Shown piece by piece: positions 7,088 through 14,192 of a stretch of DNA of 20,980 nt. The position numbers were made by a program, and so were the translations under genes. The DNA comes from JBGTCY01 sp041748615 (lineage in GTDB: Bacteria; Bacteroidota; Bacteroidia; Chitinophagales; CAIOSU01): positions 1 through 20,980 of the forward strand of contig JBGTCY010000124.1 of assembly GCA_041748615.1 (NCBI GenBank), read 5' to 3'. Under the pieces are notes generated by a model. The model was not told the origin of the DNA. It was given only the letters and a program-made list of their open reading frames with translations, and did no database searches. How positions within the stretch are numbered: position 1 is the stretch's first letter; every line of letters starts with the position of its first letter.

Positions 7088-7969
7088 ATGAGCAGTTCAA
7101 AAAATTGCTTTCTCTTCATTCTGCTTTTCTTTTTCTTTATTTTTTCTTCCTGCACCAAAGAAGATTTGCTTGTCATTCCCGACAATCAACCGCCACCGGA
7201 TAAAACCATCAGCAAGGAAATCATGCTCAATTATGTGAGCAAAAGTTACATCAGCATTCTCGGCAGAGACCCTTCGATTGTAGAATCCAATTCTGCTGTA
7301 ACTGTTTTTCAATCCTCCGATTTTTCGAAGGACTCAAGAGAAGATTTTTTAAGTCAATTGCTAAACACCGTTGAATTCAGAGTCAATAATTACAAAATCG
7401 CCAGAGCCGAATTATTGAATAATCTCGACACCGCTGATATTTCACAGGAAATCTACGTACTTGAACTATTGCTGACTCAACCACAGTACGCGCTTTTTTA
7501 TGACCTGCTGACTTATGAAAAAAACAGGTTGGTGGAATTAAAAGCATTGTACAGTGAAGTCATTAATGGCACGATTACGCTTGAAAATATGTGGCGCAAA
7601 TGTGTGAACAATAAATTTTATGACGACATCAACATGGGCAGCGAAAATTTCGTGGTTTCTAATTTTCAGTATTTCCTGCTGCGCTATCCGACTGACACCG
7701 AACTGGCGGAAGGCAAAAAAATGGTGGATGGTTTCCAGGGAGTAGTACTCTTACAATTAGGATACAACAAGCAAGATTTTATTGATATCGTTTTTAATTC
7801 AACGGATTTCTTAGAAGGCAGGGTGCGGTATCTTTTCAGAAAACACCTTTTCCGCGAACCCGCAACCGAAGAAATGGTGGAATACACATTGCTTTATCAG
7901 CAATCCGGCTCTTATGCCTTGTTGCTTAAAAATATTTTACTCACCGATGAATTTTCCGGGTTGAAATAA
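7088..7969 (+). CDS. Lipoprotein with tandem DUF4214-like helical modules
   Basis: A 293-residue lipoprotein (signal ending IFSSC, Cys22) followed by a Pro-rich linker. The helical body contains three related units, each starting with an aromatic/hydrophobic helix and 'R-x-P-x-x-x-E'-like turn: YISILGRDPSIVE, YFLLRYPTDTELAE and YLFRKHLFREPATEEMVE. Each unit ends in a helix with a hydrophobic-x-S/T-x-D/E-F pattern: LLNTVEF, VFNSTDF, LLTDEF. The pattern recalls DUF4214/phycobilisome-linker-like repeats, but the resemblance is by eye. The next gene's product has the same kind of units, so the pair are probably distant paralogues acting together. First gene of the six-gene exported operon. Function unknown. 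Confidence 0.75.
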   Translation: MSSSKNCFLFILLFFFFIFSSCTKEDLLVIPDNQPPPDKTISKEIMLNYVSKSYISILGRDPSIVESNSAVTVFQSSDFSKDSREDFLSQLLNTVEFRVNNYKIARAELLNNLDTADISQEIYVLELLLTQPQYALFYDLLTYEKNRLVELKALYSEVINGTITLENMWRKCVNNKFYDDINMGSENFVVSNFQYFLLRYPTDTELAEGKKMVDGFQGVVLLQLGYNKQDFIDIVFNSTDFLEGRVRYLFRKHLFREPATEEMVEYTLLYQQSGSYALLLKNILLTDEFSGLK

Positions 7970-7978
7970 CATGTTCCC

Positions 7979-8470
7979 ATGAAATATTTTTTAAAATTCA
8001 CTTTATTCATTTTTCTTTTAACGCTTGTTTTTTCATGCAAAAAGGAATCACAAGTTGTTTACCAGGTGAATGATGTGGCTTTGTACCAGAGCGCTGCGGA
8101 AAAGCGCTTTTTGAAATCAGAAACCGAACTGATTTCCATCGCTTACTCTGATATTTTCGGCACTTCCATCACCGCTGATTTGCTGGAAAAAATTCAGGGA
8201 CCCTATATCGCATTTGGTGATAAAGCCACCGTAATTGACCTCATCATCCGCAATTTTTTGAATGCCACCAACAATCAGATTCCCGGCAATCAGCAGATGC
8301 GCGCCAATATTCCGCAATTTGTCATAGACACGTATTTGAATCTCTACAACCGCTATCCCGATGAGTACGAATCCTGGAAACTCAGGCAAATGATTGAAAC
8401 TGATGCGGGTATTACCCCTGAAATGGTTTTCTACGCGATGATGACAGCAGATGAGTACCGTTATTATTAA
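7979..8470 (+). CDS. Small lipoprotein, paralogous in style to the preceding gene
   Basis: A 163-residue lipoprotein (signal ending TLVFSC, Cys20, then KKES). Two helical units echo the upstream protein: ELISIAYSDIFGTSITADLL followed by TVIDLIIRNFLNA, and FVIDTYLNLYNRYPDEYE followed by VFYAMMTADEYRYY. Only nine bases separate it from the upstream stop, so both belong to one transcript. No catalytic motif is visible. I do not recognise a named family; a structural or partner role for the Tat protein that follows is inferred from position alone. Confidence 0.7.
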   Translation: MKYFLKFTLFIFLLTLVFSCKKESQVVYQVNDVALYQSAAEKRFLKSETELISIAYSDIFGTSITADLLEKIQGPYIAFGDKATVIDLIIRNFLNATNNQIPGNQQMRANIPQFVIDTYLNLYNRYPDEYESWKLRQMIETDAGITPEMVFYAMMTADEYRYY

Positions 8471-8488
8471 ACTTTTCACAGACAAAAC

Positions 8489-9778
8489 ATGAAAAGAAGA
8501 CAATTTATCAAAACCTCTGCGCTCACCGCTACCGCTACGTTGGCAGCGCCTTACCTGCTGCCCGGTGGCAGGTTGTTCGCAGCAACAGGCAGCCGCAAAG
8601 CGAATCACGTGGTTTTTTGTTTGTTCGCTGGCGGAGTTCGCAGTTTGGAATCGGTTTATAAAGCCGAAGGGAATCTGATGCCTTACACGCTCACCGGAAA
8701 TGAGCCAATCAATGCTGGAATTTCAAGCGGCATGTCCACGCTTCCCGCTCCCTCGCCAACGAAGCTGCAGCAATTTGGAACCCTGTTTAAAGAATTTCGC
8801 TACACCTCTGGTCCGACAGGACACTTTAATGGACATACAACAGCCATCACCGGACATTACACCACCAATGACATTCAACTGCGTCAGCCGCCCAAATTCC
8901 CGACCATCTTTGAATTATACCGCAAACATCATGAGCCTGAAAAATCCGCCATCAACGCGTGGTGGATTTCAGATTCGCTGGGACCTTATCCGTTTTTGAA
9001 TTACAGCAAATATCCCGGCTATGGGGCTGAGTATGGAGCGAATATGTTGCAGCCGTTTAATTTTTTCAAAACGGATTCATTCAACACGGTGAAAAATCCG
9101 CGCGTATTCCTGGATGATGAAAATGACAAAACCGACCAGTTGCGTAATTTTTTCAATTCGCAATTTCAAAAACCAGAACTTGTAGCAAACACCGGTGTTG
9201 ACAACACTCCGGAACACCGCGAATGGATTCAACAATTCCTGATTCAAGCCGGCAATTCATCCAGCTATGACCCTTTCGGTGTTGGAAATGCCAGCAATGG
9301 CGATATGATTAATATTTCAGCCGCCATTAAAGTGATGCAGGAATTCAAGCCGGAGCTTTTAGTCGTGAATATTCAAAATATTGACATCGGGCATTTCAAC
9401 TTCACCGACTATTGCAATAATATCCGCAAAGCGGATTTCGCGTTGAGCAAATTGTGGGAAGCGATTCAATCCACGCCCGGCATGGCGAATGATACGGTGC
9501 TGATTGTCGCTCCGGAACACGGCAGAAACCTCGAACCCAACACCGTGATTGACCGCTTCGGCAGATATGCGCTTGACCACAACAGTGATGAAATGTCGCG
9601 CAGATTGTTTTGCCTTGTTGCCGGACCACCTTCGGTCGTCAATCAAAATCAAACCATCAGCGCTGAAACCGGGCAAAGCATTGATATTGTGCCGACCATT
9701 GCCAACATTCTCGGATTTGACAATCAAGTACCGTTCGGACTCATGCCCGGAAGGTTTTTACAAGAAGCTTTCGTATGA
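8489..9778 (+). CDS. Tat-exported DUF1501-like protein of the alkaline phosphatase superfamily
   Basis: A 429-residue protein with a twin-arginine signal (KRRQFIK, residues 2-8, then an Ala/Thr/Leu-rich stretch ending near RLFAAT). This means folded export, often of metal-containing proteins. Ligand-like motifs fit the alkaline phosphatase fold: TGHFNGHTTAITGH (His112, 116, 123), NIDIGHFNF (Asp299, His302), VLIVAPEHGRN (Glu343, His344) and LDHNSDE (Asp363, His364). The usual N-terminal 'D-G' metal/nucleophile strand reads VVFCLFAGGVRSLES, lacking the Asp, so phosphatase activity is doubtful. That fits the DUF1501 group, which lacks known activity. Its stop overlaps the next start by four bases (ATGA), coupling it to a haem-c-like lipoprotein. 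Confidence 0.8.
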   Translation: MKRRQFIKTSALTATATLAAPYLLPGGRLFAATGSRKANHVVFCLFAGGVRSLESVYKAEGNLMPYTLTGNEPINAGISSGMSTLPAPSPTKLQQFGTLFKEFRYTSGPTGHFNGHTTAITGHYTTNDIQLRQPPKFPTIFELYRKHHEPEKSAINAWWISDSLGPYPFLNYSKYPGYGAEYGANMLQPFNFFKTDSFNTVKNPRVFLDDENDKTDQLRNFFNSQFQKPELVANTGVDNTPEHREWIQQFLIQAGNSSSYDPFGVGNASNGDMINISAAIKVMQEFKPELLVVNIQNIDIGHFNFTDYCNNIRKADFALSKLWEAIQSTPGMANDTVLIVAPEHGRNLEPNTVIDRFGRYALDHNSDEMSRRLFCLVAGPPSVVNQNQTISAETGQSIDIVPTIANILGFDNQVPFGLMPGRFLQEAFV

Positions 9779-10716
9779 TAAAAAGAATCATTCACCTGTT
9801 CACTTTTTGCTTTGCCCTGCTGTTGCTGACTCGCTGCGAGAAGGAAACTCCGTTGCCGGACAATCCTTATGATGACATTGATTATGGCGACACAATTCCC
9901 ATTCCTTATTCATTGGAAAAAAATTCGATTGGCGACCTGCACAAGCGTGTGTTTCAAACTAAATGCGCGCAACCCGGATGTCATGACGGAAATTTCGAAC
10001 CCGATTTCAGAAGCGTGCACTCCTCCTACTCCACGATGGTGTATCACCCAATTGTAAAAAATAATGTCGCAAACGATTTCACTTATCGCGTAGTGCCCGG
10101 CAACACCGCTCAATCGGTTTTATATGAAAGAATTACAAACTGTTGTTTTGTCAATCAAAATGACCGCATGCCGCAGGATAACATCGGAGTGCCATTGCCG
10201 GAAGAAGATGTGGCGGACATCGCGGATTGGATTAACAAAGGCGCACGCGACCCTTACGGAAATCCTGGAAGATTGCCGAACGCAAAACCCACCGTTAATT
10301 TTTTTGTCGCTTTCAAGGCTGACTTCTCCGAGTTTTACAGCACCGATGAATCCAACCGCATTGACGGCATTGCAATCAACCCGTTTCTGATGCCTAACAA
10401 CACTTCCGTCACCATTGCCATTTCCGTAGAAGATGACAGCACATTGGTGAAAGATTTAAAGCTGAATCAACTGAAATTATCTACAGAAATGAATGATTTC
10501 ACCAACGCCATTGTAAAAACCTGTACCTATTTTTCAGTTCCCGGTCAGGGTGAATTTTGGCTCACAACTTTTAACACCAACACGCTTGCTACTGAGCAGA
10601 CATACTATCTACGTTACTTTGTGCACGATGGCAATCCGCAAAACCTGACTGAGTTTCCGTATGACGAATTACCGGATTTTTATAAATCGTTTGCCGCTTT
10701 CCAAATCAGACCATAG
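9775..10716 (+). CDS. Lipoprotein with cytochrome c-like domain (CX4CH)
   Basis: A 313-residue lipoprotein (signal ending LLLTRC, Cys21; Arg before Cys is unusual). An N-terminal domain of about 110 residues looks like a c-type cytochrome: the haem motif KCAQPGCH (Cys64, Cys69, His70) with four rather than two spacer residues, and NDRMP (Met132) as likely axial ligand. The helix EEDVADIADWINKGA follows, the standard cytochrome c C-terminal helix. The rest (from about 160) is beta-rich and may be an Ig-like domain. CX4CH occurs in the Planctomycete/Bacteroidota lipoprotein cytochromes; whether haem is attached is not provable here. It overlaps the Tat protein gene by four bases, so the two products probably interact or act in sequence. 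Confidence 0.8.
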   Translation: MIKRIIHLFTFCFALLLLTRCEKETPLPDNPYDDIDYGDTIPIPYSLEKNSIGDLHKRVFQTKCAQPGCHDGNFEPDFRSVHSSYSTMVYHPIVKNNVANDFTYRVVPGNTAQSVLYERITNCCFVNQNDRMPQDNIGVPLPEEDVADIADWINKGARDPYGNPGRLPNAKPTVNFFVAFKADFSEFYSTDESNRIDGIAINPFLMPNNTSVTIAISVEDDSTLVKDLKLNQLKLSTEMNDFTNAIVKTCTYFSVPGQGEFWLTTFNTNTLATEQTYYLRYFVHDGNPQNLTEFPYDELPDFYKSFAAFQIRP

Positions 10717-10727
10717 ACCTGCGTGAA

Positions 10728-11171
10728 ATGAAATATTCTTTTATCCTGCTGATTCTCCCGCTGCTGTTTTTTTCCGCTTGCGAAAAAGAATCGGAGAAAT
10801 TTTCTGAAATCCCGCTGATTGAATTCAAATCTATTTCACCACAACAGGCAACCGCATACAGCGATTCTGTCCGCATCGAAATTTTTTACCGTGATGGAGA
10901 TGGTGATTTGGGTGAAAATAATAATGAAGTAAAAAACTGTTTTGTCACCGATTCGCGCAATGGCGTCACCTACGAATACAGGATTCAGCAATTAGCGCCT
11001 GACAATGCCATGATTGCTATTCAGGGGACTTTTCATATTTATTTAAAATCCGTTCCGATGATGGATAATCTTGCAACAAGCGAGCAGGTTACTTATTCTA
11101 TTTATGTCACTGACCGCGCGGGTAACCAAAGCAATACGGTTACAACTTCAGTCATTACCGTCAGCCAATAA
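10728..11171 (+). CDS. Ig-like lipoprotein with Asp-rich calcium-type loop
   Basis: A 147-residue lipoprotein (signal ending LLFFSAC, Cys18). The mature part is an all-beta sandwich with an acidic loop RDGDGDLGENNNE (about 55-67) that resembles Ca-binding loops seen in Bacteroidota Ig-like lipoproteins. It ends with strand QVTYSIYVTDRAGNQSNTV. No enzyme motif. Eleven bases separate it from the upstream gene and six from the downstream one, so it sits inside the same operon. A binding or accessory role at the cell surface is inferred. Confidence 0.75.
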   Translation: MKYSFILLILPLLFFSACEKESEKFSEIPLIEFKSISPQQATAYSDSVRIEIFYRDGDGDLGENNNEVKNCFVTDSRNGVTYEYRIQQLAPDNAMIAIQGTFHIYLKSVPMMDNLATSEQVTYSIYVTDRAGNQSNTVTTSVITVSQ

Positions 11172-11177
11172 GATTGA

Positions 11178-12197
11178 ATGAAAATCTACATATTCCTATT
11201 TGTTGTTGCCGTTTTGTTTTCATCTTGTCTTGCTCAAAAACAAGGTCCATTCAAAGCAGAAAATCAACCGCCCGCGCCTGATTATTCAAACCCCGCGCAT
11301 TGGAGCGCTTTGCCTTTCAGAAAAGACAAACCCGATATTTTTCCGAAATACGAAAAGGCTGTGCATGATTCCGTGAAACCGGCTGATGTATTTTACATTT
11401 ATCCGACTATTTACTTATCAAAAAAAAACTGGACGGCTGACGTGGAGAATCGAAAGGCTAACAGAAGGATAGACAAATACCCGGTAAAATATCAAGCATC
11501 GGTTTTCAATCGTGAGTGCCGCGTCTATGCGCCACGTTACCGTCAGGCGGTGTATCAGAGTTTTACCGACAAAGGTACTGATGGTGAAAAAGCGCTTGCT
11601 TTTGCCTATGAAGATGTGAAACGCGCGTTTGAATATTACTTGGAACATTATCATGAAGGCAGACCAATCATCATTGCTTCGCACAGCCAGGGTACGTATC
11701 ATGCCCGGCAACTTCTGAGAGATTATTTTGACAATCAAGCCATGAAAGAAAAATTAATCTGCGCTTACGTTGTCGGATTTGGAATTTATGAAGAATGGTA
11801 TCGTGAAATTTCGCTTTGCAAAGAACCTGATGATATTAACTGTTATGTCAGTTGGTCATCGTTTAAAAAAGAAATTGACAGCCTCCACAAGTGGGCGGTT
11901 GTCATCGGTAACAGCAGCGTGAATCCTGTTTCATGGAAAAATGATGGAGAAATTGCAGAAAGCAATGGCGGTATTTTGTTCCGCATTCAACGTAAAAACG
12001 GATTCAGAAGCGTTGCCCAACTTCAGAATCATCAATTAATTGTGAAAACAAAAACTCCGTATATGCGCAGGAAAAAAATCCTGCATCTCGTGGATTATAA
12101 TTTATTCTGGAAAGATATTCGTGAGAATGTTTCTTTACGGACGAGGGAATATTTGAAAAGGAATGAAATGATTTTTATTGAAAAAATCATTGATTAA
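11178..12197 (+). CDS. DUF3089-family alpha/beta-hydrolase lipoprotein
   Basis: A 339-residue lipoprotein (signal ending LFSSC, Cys17). The body follows the DUF3089 pattern: ADVFYIYPTIYL (70-80), CRVYAPRYRQAVY, and the nucleophile elbow PIIIASHSQGTYHARQLL with Ser170 in SHSQG. This is an alpha/beta-hydrolase fold, likely an esterase or lipase-like enzyme. Candidate acid and His residues lie in the C-terminal third (for example GNSSVNPVSW, LQNHQL, LHLVDYN), but I cannot assign them. It is the last gene of the six-gene exported operon. It stops in an 18-bp palindrome and faces the convergent oxidoreductase gene. Substrate unknown. Confidence 0.85.
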   Translation: MKIYIFLFVVAVLFSSCLAQKQGPFKAENQPPAPDYSNPAHWSALPFRKDKPDIFPKYEKAVHDSVKPADVFYIYPTIYLSKKNWTADVENRKANRRIDKYPVKYQASVFNRECRVYAPRYRQAVYQSFTDKGTDGEKALAFAYEDVKRAFEYYLEHYHEGRPIIIASHSQGTYHARQLLRDYFDNQAMKEKLICAYVVGFGIYEEWYREISLCKEPDDINCYVSWSSFKKEIDSLHKWAVVIGNSSVNPVSWKNDGEIAESNGGILFRIQRKNGFRSVAQLQNHQLIVKTKTPYMRRKKILHLVDYNLFWKDIRENVSLRTREYLKRNEMIFIEKIID

Positions 12198-12206
12198 TTA
12201 ATCAAT
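12189..12206. terminator. AT-rich 18-bp palindrome over the operon stop, possible bidirectional terminator
   Basis: ATTGATTAATTAATCAAT is a perfect palindrome covering the DUF3089 stop codon. A TTTTTTT run follows about a dozen bases later (near 12217). It lies between convergent genes, where terminators are expected. It has low GC for a Rho-independent stem, so confidence is low. Confidence 0.4.
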
Positions 12207-12348
12207 ACTCCGGTAGTTTTTTTAGGTCAGGGCTAAAGCCCTTGTAAACACTCGGTTTTGCTATAGACCCCCGCTTAAGCGAGGGGTAATGGATGCCGCA
12301 TCTCTAAAGGGCTTTTGCCCAAACTTTTAGAAAAAGTAACGAACTTGA

Positions 12349-12386
12349 AATGTTCAATGTCAAACAATCAATGTCAAATGTTCAAG
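12349..12386. repeat. 38-bp direct repeat, copy 1
   Basis: Matches 12422-12459 with four mismatches and no gaps. Both begin AATGTTC and end AAATGTTCAAG; the unit itself contains 'ATGTTCAA' at each end. Confidence 0.85.
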
Positions 12387-12421
12387 TTTCATGATGACGG
12401 GTGTTTAGTTTATTTATTTTT

Positions 12422-12459
12422 AATGTTCGATGTCAAACTAACAATGCCAAATGTTCAAG
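12422..12459. repeat. 38-bp direct repeat, copy 2
   Basis: Second copy of 12349-12386, 73 bp downstream; spacer is AT-rich and unrelated. Confidence 0.85.
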
Positions 12460-12496
12460 TAAATGATGTCGGGGACTCCTTCGGAGGGGTGAGGCT

Positions 12497-14122
12497 TTAC
12501 CCCGTCACATGCTGCACTGTTTCTTCCAGCAGCAAGGTATCCAAATCTTTTCCGGTGAAACCTTCTTTTTTGGGGATGTGCGACATCGCGTATTCACTCA
12601 GCGCGGTAATCGTGAGACTGGGGTTCACGCCCAGGTTGCAGGGAATAATGGAACCATCCAGAATATACATGTTTGGGTAGCCATGCACTTCAAAGCGCTC
12701 GTTCACAACTCCTTTTTCTTTGGTTTCACCCATCGGGCAGCCACCCAGAATATGGGCTGTCGTGGACATATTAAACAGCACTTCCGTGAGCGCGTTCATG
12801 GGAATGCCATTCACTTTTTCAGCATAGCGGTGCATTACCTGCTGACCAATATCTATATAGGCAGGAACGCGATTTTGTCCTTTGTTGTCTATTTCGATTT
12901 TGCCTCCGAACATTCCTTTTTTCCAAACCATTTTCATTGAATTGTCCAAAGTCTGCATCACCAATAAAATAATTGAATTGCGGGCGGCATTGAATTTAAA
13001 ATAGGATTTCAAAAAAGTAAACGGTTTGGAGAAAATATTCCCGATGAGTTGAACGGTGCGCTGACGCGCGGTTCCGGGTCCTGTTGCGAAAGTGGCAAGC
13101 CGGTACATGGCATCCGAATGGTCGGAGAATTTCACCACTTCAATATGTGTGTTTTCATCGGGATTGAAGATGCTGGAGATGGCGATGCTGTGATTCAGTT
13201 TTTTATCTTTCGACAACACGCCACACAAAGATTCAGAGTTGGTGCGCAGATTATGTCCAAGCGAATCAGATAAATCCGGCATGGTCTGTAATTCGTATTT
13301 CTGCTTCAGCAATAAGTTCATCGTTCCGAGCACGCCACCGCTTACGACCAATCCTTTTGAACGATAGACTTTTTCATTCTTAAAAATCCAGGATGTGCTG
13401 GATTGCGTGGTGATGTGATACAGTCCGTCTTTGTGTTCGATTTTTGTCACTATAGTTTCCGGTATCACTTTCGCGCCAAACTTTTCCGCGAACCACAGGT
13501 AGTTTTTATCGAGCGTGTTTTTCGCGTTATGACGACAGCCGACCATGCAGCCCGCACATTCGATACATCCTTTCCGTTTCGGACCCAAGCCGTTGAAGTA
13601 AGGGTCCACTTCTTTGGTCGTGTCCCCGAAATAAACGCCCACATTCACATTGTCAAACGATGCTTCCTTGCCCATGTCGCGGGCGATTTCTTTCAGCACC
13701 GCATCTTCGGTATTTACTTTGTGAAAGCGCACGGTGCCGAGCATGAATTTTGCCCGCTCATAAAACGGCTGCAATGTTTGCTTCCAGTCACGGAGGTGCG
13801 CCCACACCGGATTTTTGAAAAACGCATCGGGCGGAACCATGTGCGTATTGGCATAAACTAAACTGCCGCCCCCCACACCCACTCCGCTGATGACGAAAAC
13901 TTCTTTGAAAAAAGTAAGTTTTTGAATTCCAAAACATTTGACCAACGGCATCCAGAGGTACTTGCGGATATTCCAATTAGTTTTAGGAAAATCTTTCGCG
14001 GCATAGCGCTTGCCTTTTTCCAACACCAACACCGAATAACCCTTTTCGCTCAGGCGCATGGCTGAAACACTCCCCCCGAATCCGGAGCCAATCACGATGT
14101 AGTCGAAAACCTGGTTTTGCAT
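12497..14122 (-). CDS. GMC-family FAD oxidoreductase (cholesterol-oxidase-like) with Cys cluster
   Basis: A 541-residue flavoprotein. The N-terminus has the Rossmann FAD motif VIGSGFGGSVSAMRL (Gly12, 14, 17) and VLVLEKGKRY. The second FAD motif is ISGVGVGGGSLVYAN (79-92). The GMC C-terminal signature is present: AHILGGCPMG with a His, then LGVNPSLTITALSE with Asn. A four-Cys motif CIECAGCMVGC (Cys186, 189, 192, 196) in ferredoxin-like spacing precedes RHNAKNTLDKNYL; related bacterial GMC proteins share such a motif, and a [4Fe-4S] cluster is possible but unproven. GMC enzymes oxidise alcohols, sterols or sugars. No signal peptide is seen, so it is probably cytoplasmic. It faces the exported operon convergently. 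Confidence 0.9.
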   Translation of the reverse strand: MQNQVFDYIVIGSGFGGSVSAMRLSEKGYSVLVLEKGKRYAAKDFPKTNWNIRKYLWMPLVKCFGIQKLTFFKEVFVISGVGVGGGSLVYANTHMVPPDAFFKNPVWAHLRDWKQTLQPFYERAKFMLGTVRFHKVNTEDAVLKEIARDMGKEASFDNVNVGVYFGDTTKEVDPYFNGLGPKRKGCIECAGCMVGCRHNAKNTLDKNYLWFAEKFGAKVIPETIVTKIEHKDGLYHITTQSSTSWIFKNEKVYRSKGLVVSGGVLGTMNLLLKQKYELQTMPDLSDSLGHNLRTNSESLCGVLSKDKKLNHSIAISSIFNPDENTHIEVVKFSDHSDAMYRLATFATGPGTARQRTVQLIGNIFSKPFTFLKSYFKFNAARNSIILLVMQTLDNSMKMVWKKGMFGGKIEIDNKGQNRVPAYIDIGQQVMHRYAEKVNGIPMNALTEVLFNMSTTAHILGGCPMGETKEKGVVNERFEVHGYPNMYILDGSIIPCNLGVNPSLTITALSEYAMSHIPKKEGFTGKDLDTLLLEETVQHVTG

Positions 14123-14192
14123 GAGTTAAAAATACTCTTTCCTGCAACATTCATAAACAACAAACGAGAACGGGTTGTTTTCAGCCGTGAAA

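Larger units (their letters stand above)
12207..12496. other. Intergenic region rich in short inverted and direct repeats
   Basis: Between two convergent genes. It contains AGGGCTAAAGCCCT (12229-12242, near-perfect palindrome), CCCCGCTTAAGCGAGGGG (12269-12286, hairpin), then a further AGGGC...GCCC segment near 12308-12320 and two related 38-bp direct repeats (12349-12386, 12422-12459). The 12315-12680 plus frame crosses these repeats and the oppositely oriented oxidoreductase gene, so I do not call it coding. This looks like dispersed-repeat DNA, not a gene. Confidence 0.6.

Noticed and set aside
8117..8608. 163-codon minus-strand frame
   Set aside because: Overlaps two supported plus-strand genes (small lipoprotein and Tat protein) and has no domain or signal.
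12315..12680. 121-codon plus-strand frame between convergent genes
   Set aside because: It spans the 38-bp direct repeats and then runs antisense into the oxidoreductase; the peptide reflects the repeats.
13403..13861. 152-codon plus-strand frame
   Set aside because: Antisense to the GMC oxidoreductase, whose motifs are complete; the plus frame has no recognisable features.
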